Assembly (NCBI GenBank): GCA_902363145.1
Contig: CABIZB010000007.1
Span: 1 to 64,000 of the forward strand
From: Oscillospiraceae bacterium
Lineage (GTDB): Bacteria; Bacillota; Clostridia; Oscillospirales; Ruminococcaceae
Length of the DNA: 64,000 bases
Direction of reading: 5' to 3'
A model generated the notes under the pieces. The model had not been told where the DNA came from. It saw only the letters and a list, made by a program, of their open reading frames with translations, and made no database searches. Shown here piece by piece: positions 8,575 through 17,280 of the stretch (within the stretch, counting starts at the first letter, position 1; each line of letters opens with the position of its first letter). Position numbers and translations under genes: made by a program.

Positions 8575-8604
8575 AAAAAAGGGGACAGCAAACACACTGT
8601 CCCC
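8575..8604 (-). terminator. Terminator of galE
   Basis: Perfect arms GGGGACAG (8581-8588) and CTGTCCCC (8597-8604); on the minus strand a run of six U follows. It lies about 70 bases after the galE stop. Confidence 0.85.
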
Positions 8605-8675
8605 TTATGTTCTTTTATTCTATTATAAGCCTTTGCAAGAGATGTGTCAAGGGTGATTTTGTAAACAGTAATATA

Positions 8676-9683
8676 TCAAAGTCCCTCGGGATTGTTCTTG
8701 ATAAATCTCCAGCTGTCCTCGCACATTTCCTCAATGCCTCTTTCAGCTCTCCAGCCAAGCTCCTTTGCTGCCTTTTCGGGGTCTGCATAGCACTCGGCGA
8801 TATCGCCTGCACGTCTGGGCTTGATAACATAAGGAATGTTTACGCCGCTTGCCTTGATGAACGCATTGACAACATCAAGAACGGAATATCCCTTGCCTGT
8901 GCCAAGGTTCCAGATTCCCACGCCTGTCATGGAGCGAACCTTCTGTATAGCCTTTACATGACCAAGCGCCAGGTCAACAACATGAATATAGTCTCTTACG
9001 CCTGTGCCGTCGTGGGTGGGATAATCGTTGCCGAATACGCCAAGCTCAGGAAGCTTGCCCACTGCCACCTGCTGGATATAGGGCATAAGGTTGTTGGGGA
9101 TACCGTTGGGGTTCTCGCCAAGCTTGCCGCTCTTGTGGGCGCCGATGGGGTTAAAGTATCTGAGGAGAGCTATGCTCCACTCGTTGTCGGAGGTGTAGAT
9201 ATCCTTTAAAATGCCCTCTATCATAAGCTTTGTGGAGCCGTAGGGGTTAGTGGTGGAAAGAGGAAAGTCCTCTCTGATAGGCACGCTCTTGGGGGAGCCG
9301 TAAACAGTTGCGGAGGAACTGAAAACTATTCTCTTGCAGCCGTGGTTCCTCATAACATCGCATAGGATAAGTGTGCCTGTGATGTTGTTGTGATAATATT
9401 CGATAGGCTTTCTTACGGACTCGCCTACTGCCTTGAGGCCTGCAAAATGGATAACGGAATCTATCTTGTTTTCCTCAAACACCTTTTCAACAGCAGCTCG
9501 GTCAAGAAGGTCTGCATTGTATGACTTGAAATCCTTGCCTGTAAGCTCCTTTACGATCTCAAGAGCCCTGGGTTTTGAGTTGCAGAAGTTATCGAGGACA
9601 ACTATCTCCTCGCCTGCATTGAGAAGCTCCACACAGGTGTGTGAGCCGATATATCCTGCGCCGCCTGTTACCAGAATTGCCAT
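8676..9683 (-). CDS. galE: UDP-glucose 4-epimerase
   Basis: The 335-residue protein is a short-chain dehydrogenase-type epimerase interconverting UDP-glucose and UDP-galactose with bound NAD. The N-terminal [11 protein letters not shown] nucleotide-binding loop (residues 7-17), the [13 protein letters not shown] segment and the catalytic Ser-Ser-Ala-Thr-Val-Tyr plus YGSTK motif (near residue 150) are all present, as is the [13 protein letters not shown] substrate loop. Length and motifs match GalE throughout. An AAAGGAAG ribosome-binding site precedes the ATG. The gene is monocistronic and supplies galactose units for catabolism or envelope polysaccharides. Confidence 0.95.
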   Translation of the reverse strand: MAILVTGGAGYIGSHTCVELLNAGEEIVVLDNFCNSKPRALEIVKELTGKDFKSYNADLLDRAAVEKVFEENKIDSVIHFAGLKAVGESVRKPIEYYHNNITGTLILCDVMRNHGCKRIVFSSSATVYGSPKSVPIREDFPLSTTNPYGSTKLMIEGILKDIYTSDNEWSIALLRYFNPIGAHKSGKLGENPNGIPNNLMPYIQQVAVGKLPELGVFGNDYPTHDGTGVRDYIHVVDLALGHVKAIQKVRSMTGVGIWNLGTGKGYSVLDVVNAFIKASGVNIPYVIKPRRAGDIAECYADPEKAAKELGWRAERGIEEMCEDSWRFIKNNPEGL

Positions 9684-9799
9684 AATAAAACTTCCTTTCT
9701 GTATTGGTGGTTTTCGCTTTTGTTATCTTGTAACCTCATTATATCATCATAAGCCGCCGATTGCAATAAAAAATAATATCATTTATATGGATTATAGTA

Positions 9800-10624
9800 T
9801 CATTTTTTAGACTGCCTGTATTCCGAGGGAGATATGCCCACGGCTTTTCGGAATGCTCTGGAAAAATACATTCCGTCCTCATATCCTGCGGAGCGTGCCA
9901 CTGCACCTATGGAAAGGTCTGTGGAAGCAAGCAGATTTTTCGCTCTGCTCATACGGCAGCGGATAAGGTATTCCGCAGGAGTTATGCCCAGCTCCGACTT
10001 AAAGAGCCTGAAAAGGGTTATTCGGGTGATATCCGCCGCATCGGCGATATCGTCCGCAGAAATGGGCAGAGGATAATTTGTCTCGATAAACGCCTTTGCC
10101 GCCTCCAGCCTGCGCAGATTCCTGTTCTCACGCAGCTGCGCCGAGGTGGATTTTTTTATGAGCAGCGATAAGAGAATATAAAGCCTGCCCGTAAGCTCCA
10201 CGTTCTCAAAAAGCTCCTTTGCCGGGCAGGACAGGATATTCTCCATAGCCGCAGCCACGTCCGCACCGCAGCCGTGCATAACGGGAGACGAAGCGGAAAA
10301 GTCCGTTTTGCCAAGGATAGCATCAGCATCGGAACCTCCGAAATTCACCCAGTAATATTCCCACGGGTCGTCATTGTCCGCAAAATATTCTATCTCGGTA
10401 AGGGGACGGATAAGGAAAACATCGCCTGCGGAAAGGGAAAAGCTGCCCTCGGGAGTGATGTAAGTGCCCTTTCCCGAAACGATAAAATGAAGTATGAACT
10501 GCTCTCTTACACCCTTGCCCCACCGCTGGGAGGGTTCGCATTTCTGATGTCCCGAGTATGTGACCGTCAGCGAAATGCTCTCCCCGGGAACGGCTCTCAC
10601 GGTATGCTTGAATGCCCCTGACAT
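9800..10624 (-). CDS. AraC-family transcriptional regulator (cupin sensor)
   Basis: The 274-residue form starting at MSGAFKHTV is preferred because GGAAAGGGG precedes it at a suitable distance; a longer start at 10687 has no such site. An N-terminal cupin-like sensor (about residues 15-140, with ITPEGSFSLSAGDVFLIRP) is followed by two helix-turn-helix repeats at the C-terminus (ISADDIADAADITRITLFRLFK and LSIGAVARSAGYEDGMYFSR, the second ending in the family signature FRKAVGISPSEYR). Such proteins usually sense sugars. It faces galE tail-on and ttcA divergently; target genes are not evident. Confidence 0.85.
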   Translation of the reverse strand: MSGAFKHTVRAVPGESISLTVTYSGHQKCEPSQRWGKGVREQFILHFIVSGKGTYITPEGSFSLSAGDVFLIRPLTEIEYFADNDDPWEYYWVNFGGSDADAILGKTDFSASSPVMHGCGADVAAAMENILSCPAKELFENVELTGRLYILLSLLIKKSTSAQLRENRNLRRLEAAKAFIETNYPLPISADDIADAADITRITLFRLFKSELGITPAEYLIRCRMSRAKNLLASTDLSIGAVARSAGYEDGMYFSRAFRKAVGISPSEYRQSKK

Positions 10625-10690
10625 ATTACAGCCCCTTTCCTTATTGTTAGGACTATTATAACATATGCCCATGGATTTTACAAGCACATA

Positions 10691-10961
10691 ATACTAATCT
10701 TCATAAGAAATGTGTGCGGATTTTCGAGCATAATTTTGTTGCAGAGTAGGCAAAAATCCGCAGGCGGGCTTTCGCCCGGCAAGGATTTTTAATACTAAGC
10801 ACCAATTAAAAACTATACAAAAAATTGAGCATAATCTTGCGTATATGGATTATGCGATGATTTTTTGTCTATAGTTTTATTGGTGATTAGTATAACGCAG
10901 TCTGCGGCAAAATTTGCCGAAAAGACGTGCGCATATGCTTGTGAAGACGGGTTCTTAGTAT
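10691..10961. repeat. Outer imperfect inverted-repeat element
   Basis: The two ends, both beginning ATACTAA when read inward, resemble each other over about 60 bases (TCTTCA-AAG-ATGTG-GC then TTTTCG-GCA-AATTTTG-GCAGA). This is an imperfect palindrome of about 271 bp into which a 102-bp palindromic element (10792-10893) appears to have inserted. No coding capacity is visible. Both ends share the TTAGTAT terminus with the smaller family. Confidence 0.55.
10792..10893. repeat. MITE-like palindromic element, copy 1
   Basis: A 102-bp imperfect palindrome with termini ATACTAAGCACCAAT and ATTGGTGATTAGTAT. Near-identical copies lie at 21095-21196 and 51901-52002 and a shorter one at 56439-56526. Each end carries an outward promoter-like pair, TTGTCT or TTGTAT, then 17 bases, then TAGTAT. 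It lies between the divergent araC-type gene and ttcA. Confidence 0.85.
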
Positions 10962-10976
10962 AAGGCTCTGTTTTTC

Positions 10977-11005
10977 TTGATTTGCTCCGCCTGTTATGCT
11001 ATAAT
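10977..11005 (+). promoter_or_regulatory. ttcA promoter
   Basis: TTGATT (10977-10982) and TATAAT (11000-11005) with a 17-base spacer, 25 bases before the ttcA start codon. Confidence 0.8.
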
Positions 11006-11029
11006 ATCACATAGAAAGAGGTGCGGATA

Positions 11030-11788
11030 ATGCAGAAAATGCTTGGATATATGAGAAAGACTATTCAGGAGTTTGACATGATACAGGACGGCGACAGGAT
11101 CGCCGTAGGCGTTTCGGGCGGCAAGGACAGCCTTGTGCTGCTTAAAGGGCTTATCGAGCTGAGGCGGTTCATCGGCATCGATTACGATGTGGTCGCCATT
11201 ACCCTTGACCCACGCTTCGGCGGCGTGGAGGGGGACTACAGCAGCGTGGCTCAGATGTGCAGCGAGGCGGGAGTTGAATACCGCCTTATCCCCACGGACA
11301 TCGGGCAGATAGTTTTTGATATCCGCAAAGAGCTGAACCCCTGCAGCCTGTGCGCAAAGCTCCGCCGGGGCGCTCTCCATAACGCCGCTAAGGACGCAGG
11401 CTGCAACAAGATAGCGCTGGGTCATCACTTTGACGATGCGGTGGAGACCTTTATGATGAACCTGCTGAACGAGGGCCGTATAGGCTGCTTTTCTCCCGTT
11501 ACTCACCTTGCCCGCTGCGGACTGGTGCAGATACGCCCCATGGTCATGGCTCCCGAAAAGGAGGTAATACGTGCAGCAAGGCGGCTTGACCTTAATGTGG
11601 TAAAATCAAAATGTCCCGCTGACGGTCACACCTCCCGCCAGAGAACAAAGGAGCTTCTGGCAGAGCTTGAAAAGACCAACAAGGGCGTTACCGAGCGCAT
11701 TTTCGGTGCCATGCGCCGTGGAAAGATAGACGGCTGGGCAGGAAAAAGCTTTGAAAATTACGAGAATAATATAAAGGATAAGGAGTGA
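11030..11788 (+). CDS. ttcA: TtcA-family tRNA thiolation protein (2-thiocytidine type)
   Basis: This 252-residue PP-loop ATPase carries SGGKDS at residues 29-34 and a Cys-Ser-Leu-Cys motif near residue 110, the cysteine pair that holds an iron-sulphur cluster in TtcA. Later come LGHHFDDAVETFMMN and a KCPADGHTSRQRTKELL segment with a further cysteine. The family adenylates and thiolates a tRNA base; C32 is the known TtcA target, but Firmicute homologues are less studied. ATG 11030 is preferred over GTG 11021 because AGAGGTG serves as its ribosome-binding site. It leads a short operon with the next gene 4 bases after its stop. Confidence 0.85.
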   Translation: MQKMLGYMRKTIQEFDMIQDGDRIAVGVSGGKDSLVLLKGLIELRRFIGIDYDVVAITLDPRFGGVEGDYSSVAQMCSEAGVEYRLIPTDIGQIVFDIRKELNPCSLCAKLRRGALHNAAKDAGCNKIALGHHFDDAVETFMMNLLNEGRIGCFSPVTHLARCGLVQIRPMVMAPEKEVIRAARRLDLNVVKSKCPADGHTSRQRTKELLAELEKTNKGVTERIFGAMRRGKIDGWAGKSFENYENNIKDKE

Positions 11789-11792
11789 TGAT

Positions 11793-12785
11793 ATGAAAAT
11801 ACATTATTTTCAGCGATACCACTCAAAAGAGAATGTTGCTACTGCCAATACAATGCTTTTGCTTTCTCGACTGTACTCGTATTCCTCAGACAAATTTTTC
11901 AGTTTTTTAAAATCACAGTATTTTTCCGACAGCTTTGAACCTGAAATTTCATTTACGCTCCAGAAGAAAAATAATGAAAGCATTCCCGATGCTATCATAT
12001 CTCAGGAAAGCTTTAAAATAGTTGTGGAGACTAAAATGTCTGACTGGTTTCACACCGACCAGCTTATCCATCACCTTGGCTCATTCTCAAACGAAAAATA
12101 CAAAGTGCTGCTCACCCTTGCACCTGTTCTAATGAATGATAAGACCAAAAGTGAATTTGAAACTGAGCTTGCTGAATATAACAGAGCAAACTCCTGCTGC
12201 ATCATGCACATAAACACCACCTTTGAAGAGCTTGCAAACGCTGTCAGCGACGTAATTGACGACAGGGATTATGATATGCAGAGCGTTCTCGAGGATTACA
12301 TTGATTACTGCAACACCGACAAGCTGATAATTTCTTCCGACTCATGGAAATATGTAAGAATGCAGCTTTCCAACGCAACCTTTGAATATAATTTCGTCCA
12401 CAATATGTATTGGGTCAGAAGCAGCGTAAATTTCAGGAGCACAGATTATATCGGATTATACCGAAACAAAAGTATGTGCGCAATAGGCAAAATATCTTCA
12501 ATAATCATTTTCTCACCTGATGATGATGAAAAATTTGCGGTTCAAAAGGGAAAGCTCACAGAAGAACAAAAAGCACTTATTTTTGATGCAGCTGCCAAAT
12601 ATTCTATAACTGAACCGCACCGAATTTATTTTGTTGAAAAATACTTCCAGACAGATTTCAGAAAAATTACGCAGGGCGCACCAATGGGCGGACGTGTTTT
12701 TGACCTTACACAAATACTTGGAACCACAGAACTTCCCAATACCGAGAAGATAGCGGAGCAACTCAAGAAAAAGACATGGAACTGA
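11793..12785 (+). CDS. Probable PD-(D/E)XK-fold protein of unknown function
   Basis: I do not know the specific function of this 330-residue protein. Around residues 62-85 it reads as a PD-(D/E)XK nuclease core: SIPDAII, then a beta strand ending in VVETK (Pro-Asp ... Glu-x-Lys), followed by a helix with Gln (TDQLIHHLGSF). The remainder is mixed alpha/beta without clear motifs; no signal peptide or membrane segment is seen. Base composition is more AT-rich than ttcA and nnr, suggesting later acquisition. It starts 4 bases after ttcA and ends 21 bases before nnr. A restriction-like or defence nuclease role is possible but only inferred. Confidence 0.6.
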   Translation: MKIHYFQRYHSKENVATANTMLLLSRLYSYSSDKFFSFLKSQYFSDSFEPEISFTLQKKNNESIPDAIISQESFKIVVETKMSDWFHTDQLIHHLGSFSNEKYKVLLTLAPVLMNDKTKSEFETELAEYNRANSCCIMHINTTFEELANAVSDVIDDRDYDMQSVLEDYIDYCNTDKLIISSDSWKYVRMQLSNATFEYNFVHNMYWVRSSVNFRSTDYIGLYRNKSMCAIGKISSIIIFSPDDDEKFAVQKGKLTEEQKALIFDAAAKYSITEPHRIYFVEKYFQTDFRKITQGAPMGGRVFDLTQILGTTELPNTEKIAEQLKKKTWN

Positions 12786-12806
12786 TTTGTAAAGGAGTAA
12801 GCTAAA

Positions 12807-14381
12807 ATGGCAAATATGTACCTCGCCACCCCCTCACAAATGAAAGCCGCCGAGGCAAATGCCGTTGCCTCAGGCAAGACCTACATCGGGCTGATGGAAA
12901 ATGCAGGCGCCGCCGCTGTCCAAGAACTTTGCAGGTGTGTTGATATAAATGCTGACAGCCGTGTGCTCATAATATGCGGCAGAGGCAACAACGGCGGTGA
13001 CGGCTTTGTTATGGCACGTCTCATTGCAGATATGGACGCCCGGGTTTTTGTTACCCTGCCCTGCGGCGCTCCCAAAAGCGGCATTGCGCTGGAGGAATAC
13101 GCAAGGATAGCCCACAGCAAAATAACATTCCTCGACACGGACGATGAACGGATATCCGACAGATATGACGCTGTTGTTGACGCAGTTTTCGGCACAGGCT
13201 TCCACGGAGAGCTTTCCGCCGATATTATCAGCCTGTTTTCAAGAATATCAAAGGACAGCTTTATCCTTGCGGCAGATATCCCCTCGGGGGCTGACAGCGT
13301 AACGGGAAAAGTATCGGCAGGAACGCTTATGTGCGGTCTTACCATCACATTCGGCGCTCCAAAGATAGGCATGACCCTTTTGCCCGCACAAATAAACTGC
13401 GGTAAAATAATTGTCCGTGAGATAGGCATTACCGAAAGCTGCTTTGAAAATACGGGCGCTCCCATTATGATGACCGATGCTATGGCGGAGAAATGCGTTC
13501 CCGCAAGGGGACAAAGCTGCCACAAGGGAACTTTCGGCAGGCTGCTTATAATCGCAGGCTCGGAAAATATGAGCGGTGCGGCTGCCATGAACCTGAAAGC
13601 TGCCCTCAGGAGCGGTGCGGGGCTGGTAAAGCTGGCTTCCGTCCCCGCTGTTATCGGCCGTGCGGCGGCAGGAATATACGAAGCCACTTTCTGCACTCTT
13701 TCGGCAAACGAAAGCGGAGCCATATCCTCGGACGGGCTGACAAAATTATGCTCAGCTGCCGAAAATATGACCGTCATTGCCATGGGCAGCGGTCTTTCCT
13801 GCTGCGATGACACCAAAGAGCTGGTACGTGGAATGATAAGCTTCTGCGGCGAAAAAAATATTCCCCTCATTCTTGATGCCGATGGTCTAAACTGCATCGC
13901 CGACAGCATAGATATTATCAGAAATGCAAACTGCAAAGCTGTGCTTACTCCGCACGTCGGCGAGCTTGGCCGCCTGCTGGGTATGACTGCTGCCGAGGTA
14001 ATGGCAGACAGGCTTTCCGCCGCTGCGGCTCTCAGTGAGAAAACAGGCGCTGTGGTAGTTGCCAAGGGCGTTCCCACATATATCGTCTCCCCCAAAAAGC
14101 GCTGTGCTTCCTACAGCGGCAACGGCGGACTTTCCAGAGGAGGCAGCGGAGATGTGCTCACGGGCATCATCTCAGGCATATGCTCCATGAACCGTGGGGA
14201 AAGGCTGTATGAGTGCGTGTGCGCCGCAGTGCATATTTTCGGCATTGCCGCCGATATGGCTGCCGAAAAGCTTTCCATGAGCGGAATGCTGCCCACGGAC
14301 GTTATCGCACAGCTTCCTTTTGCGTTCAAGCAAATACGTCCCGAAAAAATGTGCCGATTCAGTGCCGAATACCGCAGGTAG
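12807..14381 (+). CDS. nnr: Bifunctional NAD(P)H-hydrate epimerase / ADP-dependent dehydratase
   Basis: The 524-residue fusion repairs hydrated NAD(P)H. The N-terminal YjeF_N domain (about 1-215) epimerises the hydrate and shows ENAGAAAVQEL, GRGNNGGDGFVMARL and AVFGTGFHG. The C-terminal YjeF_C domain (about 225-510) dehydrates S-NAD(P)HX with ADP and shows KGTFGRLLIIAGS, LDADGLNCI, LTPHVGELGRL and the GGSGDVLTGIISG phosphate loop. Length agrees with the bacterial fusion enzyme. An AAGGAG site precedes the start. It follows the PD-(D/E)XK gene closely, probably in one transcript. Confidence 0.93.
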   Translation: MANMYLATPSQMKAAEANAVASGKTYIGLMENAGAAAVQELCRCVDINADSRVLIICGRGNNGGDGFVMARLIADMDARVFVTLPCGAPKSGIALEEYARIAHSKITFLDTDDERISDRYDAVVDAVFGTGFHGELSADIISLFSRISKDSFILAADIPSGADSVTGKVSAGTLMCGLTITFGAPKIGMTLLPAQINCGKIIVREIGITESCFENTGAPIMMTDAMAEKCVPARGQSCHKGTFGRLLIIAGSENMSGAAAMNLKAALRSGAGLVKLASVPAVIGRAAAGIYEATFCTLSANESGAISSDGLTKLCSAAENMTVIAMGSGLSCCDDTKELVRGMISFCGEKNIPLILDADGLNCIADSIDIIRNANCKAVLTPHVGELGRLLGMTAAEVMADRLSAAAALSEKTGAVVVAKGVPTYIVSPKKRCASYSGNGGLSRGGSGDVLTGIISGICSMNRGERLYECVCAAVHIFGIAADMAAEKLSMSGMLPTDVIAQLPFAFKQIRPEKMCRFSAEYRR

Positions 14382-14444
14382 CGAGCAGCGATACGTATCA
14401 CGGCTCGGAAGGGGACGAAATCCAACCGTGAAAGGAATGGGTAT

Positions 14445-15248
14445 ATGAAAAAGCTCATGGGTATGATAACTGTTATGATGTGCGTTACAGCCACAGGCTG
14501 TTCGGCAGCGGAGGTGCTTTCCTCGCCACCGCAGCCGCAGATAACAGGCGGCTTCACCGCCGACTGCTCTGTGACTGCCTACATAATCCCCCCGGGGGAG
14601 AATGCGGAAAGAGAAACGGAATTTACCTTTTCGGGGCAGACAAAGCGGCTGGGAAGCGGCTTCTGGAGCATGGAGATAACCTCTCCCGAGACCATAGCGG
14701 GGCTTACCGTATCTTCGGCGGACGATGTTCTCACCTCGCATCTGGGCGATCTTACCTTTGATGTTCAGACCTCATCTCTGCCCGATTCATCTCCCCTGAC
14801 GGCTTTTTTCTCCGCCATGGACAATGCGGCGGCTCAGCTGGAGAGCACTTCTCTTTCAGCGGGGGAAGACGGCGGCTGGGTATATTCGGGTGACGGCTGC
14901 ACTATCATTTTTGACAGCTGCGGAGTTCCCGTATCGCTGGCAACAGGTCAGCCCAAAATGACCGTAAGCTTCTCAAATTTCACCGCAGGGGAGATATCTG
15001 AAACTCCTTTGGAAACAACTTCCACAACAATCGGTGAAACGGAAGTTCAAACAACGACTGAGACAGTGGCTGAAACAACTGCTGTTACAACAGCTATCAC
15101 AACATCTGTATCAACCGGACTTTCAACAACTGCTGTTGAAAGTGTCACGGAAGCCACCGTTTCAACCGCACAGACAACTCATACCGAAGCACATGAACCT
15201 GCTGAGACTACTGTTCCCACATCGGCTGAAACAAGCGTGAATACATAA
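14445..15248 (+). CDS. Secreted lipoprotein with Thr-rich C-terminal tail
   Basis: I do not recognise this 267-residue protein. The signal sequence ends in a lipobox (TATGCS, Cys at residue 19), so it should be anchored to the outer face of the membrane. Residues 20-190 form a globular domain with a repeated beta-rich pattern (EFTFSGQTKRLGSGFWSMEI, TVSFSNF), somewhat like LolA/YdhA-type lipoprotein folds. Residues 190-267 are an unstructured Thr/Glu/Ser tail typical of Ruminococcus cell-surface linkers. An AAAGGA site precedes the ATG, 63 bases after the nnr stop; co-transcription is likely. Confidence 0.75.
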   Translation: MKKLMGMITVMMCVTATGCSAAEVLSSPPQPQITGGFTADCSVTAYIIPPGENAERETEFTFSGQTKRLGSGFWSMEITSPETIAGLTVSSADDVLTSHLGDLTFDVQTSSLPDSSPLTAFFSAMDNAAAQLESTSLSAGEDGGWVYSGDGCTIIFDSCGVPVSLATGQPKMTVSFSNFTAGEISETPLETTSTTIGETEVQTTTETVAETTAVTTAITTSVSTGLSTTAVESVTEATVSTAQTTHTEAHEPAETTVPTSAETSVNT

Positions 15249-15259
15249 AATTCTTTCTT

Positions 15260-15355
15260 GTGCTTGTGACTTATGTTGATTTGTCCGTACCTGCGCCTTT
15301 CGGGAAAAAGGCTTGACCCAAACCCTTTACCTTTGCGCTTATTTGTGCGGATTTG
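15260..15355 (+). repeat. Modular intergenic repeat, short copy C
   Basis: Directly after the lipoprotein gene this copy joins the 5' module of the family (TTGTCCGTACCTGCGCC) directly to the 3' module (GCCTTTCGGGAAAAAGGC hairpin, then AAACCCTTTACC and TGCGCTTATTTGTG). It looks like an internal deletion of the long form found at 46794-47163 and 57305-57622. Confidence 0.75.
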
Positions 15356-15374
15356 CCATTATACTTCACTATAT

Positions 15375-15414
15375 AAAAAATGAGCTGCTGCATCTTTGTG
15401 CAACAGCTCATTTT
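15375..15414. terminator. Bidirectional terminator between convergent lipoprotein genes
   Basis: Arms AAAATGAGCTG (15377-15387) and CAGCTCATTTT (15404-15414) with A and T runs on both sides serve both convergent genes. The core hairpin sequence recurs after pheT (21209-21242). Confidence 0.85.
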
Positions 15415-15416
15415 GC

Positions 15417-16151
15417 TTATTCAATTATCTCATCATCCGGATCGGTGATAGGCTCGGGGCTTTTTTCCTCGGGCTTTTTCTTTGACTTTACAGCCACGAC
15501 TGCAATAACTGCGATTATAACGACAACTGCCGCCGCAGTTCCCGCAATGAGAGGAATATTTACCTCCTGCGATACCGCAGAGCAAACTGTCTCGGCGCAG
15601 GGGCTTATTTCAAAGGTTATCACGCCGTCATCGCCCACAGTTCCGCCTGTGCAGGACTTAACCTTGCCGGGGAGCTTCATTGTGAAGCCGATTTTGAACA
15701 TTGAGTTTGCCATTTCCTCATACTGAGCTGCGTCCTCGCCCTCTTCTGCCATTTCCTCGCCAAGCAGGTTTGCAAACACGCCGTTAAAGGTATAGGTGCG
15801 CACAAAGGGATTGCCGCTCTTTACAACGGAGAACTCATTGAAAATGGTGTCGCCCTGCTCGCTGGGATTGGTCATATCCTCGGCAAGCTCGTCGTATGTG
15901 GCATAATCGCTGGTATATTCATAGCCCAGATACTCGTCGCCGTCGATGGTAAAGGTCTGTATTTCGTGCTCGGTACCTTCAAACATCTCATCGCTGTAAT
16001 AATCCTTCTGAACGGCATATCTGCCCACCGCATTTGCTGTTCCGTCGGGATTTACCGTAATGTCGATGCCGATGTGCATACAGCCTGTCATAAACAGCGC
16101 CATTGCTGCGGAGCATACTGCCGCCGCTGCTTTTTTAAATGATCTTTTCAT
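15417..16151 (-). CDS. LppM-like lipoprotein with C-terminal membrane anchor
   Basis: The protein (244 residues from MKRSFKK; a start four codons earlier at 16163 is also possible) has a lipoprotein signal with Cys in MTGCMHIGID. It has a domain resembling LppM lipoproteins (DITVNPDGTANAVGRYAV near the start) and a C-terminal membrane helix (about residues 200-222, LIAGTAAAVVVIIAVIAVVAV), followed by a Lys/Glu/Pro-rich tail. Two anchors bracketing one domain suggests a cell-surface protein with its tail inside. Function is unknown. It converges on the preceding lipoprotein and shares its terminator. Confidence 0.75.
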   Translation of the reverse strand: MKRSFKKAAAAVCSAAMALFMTGCMHIGIDITVNPDGTANAVGRYAVQKDYYSDEMFEGTEHEIQTFTIDGDEYLGYEYTSDYATYDELAEDMTNPSEQGDTIFNEFSVVKSGNPFVRTYTFNGVFANLLGEEMAEEGEDAAQYEEMANSMFKIGFTMKLPGKVKSCTGGTVGDDGVITFEISPCAETVCSAVSQEVNIPLIAGTAAAVVVIIAVIAVVAVKSKKKPEEKSPEPITDPDDEIIE

Positions 16152-16263
16152 ATTTACCCCCATATTTCTCCCATTTTTCTCTTAAAAGATTGATAATCTT
16201 ATAACAATATTTTATCACATATTGTTATAAATTTCAACATTTATTTCAAATTTAACATTTTGT

Positions 16264-17280
16264 TTATATATCTTCCAGACTGAGCGTTGCTATGGCATTA
16301 AGGCTCTCGTCCCCACGCTTGCCTGCCATATAATCATAATAGCCCTGACAGGATATCATTGCACCGTTGTCGCCGCAAAGGTAAAGGGGAGGCATATAAA
16401 CGGAAAATCCACGCTTTTTGCACTCCTTTTCCAGCAGTCCTCTTACGCCTGAGTTTGCGGAAACTCCGCCTGCAAGGGCAACTGTCTTATAGCCCAGCGC
16501 CTTTGCCGCTGCGATAGTCCTGCTGACAAGCATTTCGGAAGCCGTTTTCTGGAATGATGCCGCAAGGCTGTTCTTGTCAAGCTCCTCGCCCTTTTGCTCG
16601 GCGTTGTGGGCAAGGTTTATGACTGCCGTTTTAAGGCCGCTGAACGAAAAATCGAACTCGCTGCCCGTTACCCTTGGTATTGGCAGATGATATTTGTTGG
16701 GGTCGCCCAGCTGTGCTGCCTTATCCACATGAACTCCGCCGGGGTACGGATATCCCAGAACTCTTGCGCACTTATCAAACGCCTCTCCTGCCGCATCGTC
16801 TCTTGTCCTGCCGATTACCCTGAACTTGGTATAGCTCAGCACCTCGACTATATGGGAATGACCGCCGCTTGCCACAAGGCACAGATATGGCGGCTCCAAC
16901 TCGGGGTGGGCGATGTAGTTTGTGGCAATATGCCCTGCAATATGATGAACGGGGATAAGGGGCTTGTCAAGCGCCATTGCCAGTCCCTTTGCAAAGCTTG
17001 TTCCCACCAGCAGCGCTCCGATAAGTCCCGGGGCATATGTTACCGCAATGCCGTCAAGGTCATCAAGGGTGCAGTGAGCCTCGTCCAGCGCCATGCGCAC
17101 CGTATCAAGGATATTTTCGCAGTGCCGCCTTGAAGCTATCTCGGGCACAACTCCGCCGAACTTTTTGTGCTCCTCCACCTGTGAAGCCACGATATTTGAA
17201 AGAATAGTGCGTCCGTCCAGCGAAACGGAAGCAGCTGTTTCGTCACATGAGGACTCTATTCCTAAGATCTTAACACTCAT
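16264..17280 (-). CDS. tsaD: tRNA N6-threonylcarbamoyladenosine synthase subunit TsaD
   Basis: The 338-residue protein transfers the threonylcarbamoyl group to A37 of ANN-decoding tRNAs. It begins with ILGIESSCDETAASV, has the metal-binding His-x-x-x-His (H113 and H117 in VHHIAGH), SGGHSHI and LAGGVSANSGVR, as in the Kae1/TsaD family. Its start overlaps the rimI stop by 11 bases, so translation is coupled. TsaB, usually nearby, is not in the window, and neither are TsaE or TsaC. Confidence 0.95.
   Translation of the reverse strand: MSVKILGIESSCDETAASVSLDGRTILSNIVASQVEEHKKFGGVVPEIASRRHCENILDTVRMALDEAHCTLDDLDGIAVTYAPGLIGALLVGTSFAKGLAMALDKPLIPVHHIAGHIATNYIAHPELEPPYLCLVASGGHSHIVEVLSYTKFRVIGRTRDDAAGEAFDKCARVLGYPYPGGVHVDKAAQLGDPNKYHLPIPRVTGSEFDFSFSGLKTAVINLAHNAEQKGEELDKNSLAASFQKTASEMLVSRTIAAAKALGYKTVALAGGVSANSGVRGLLEKECKKRGFSVYMPPLYLCGDNGAMISCQGYYDYMAGKRGDESLNAIATLSLEDI

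Noticed and set aside
12881..14095. 404-codon minus-strand open frame
   Set aside because: Antisense to nnr, which carries all family motifs.
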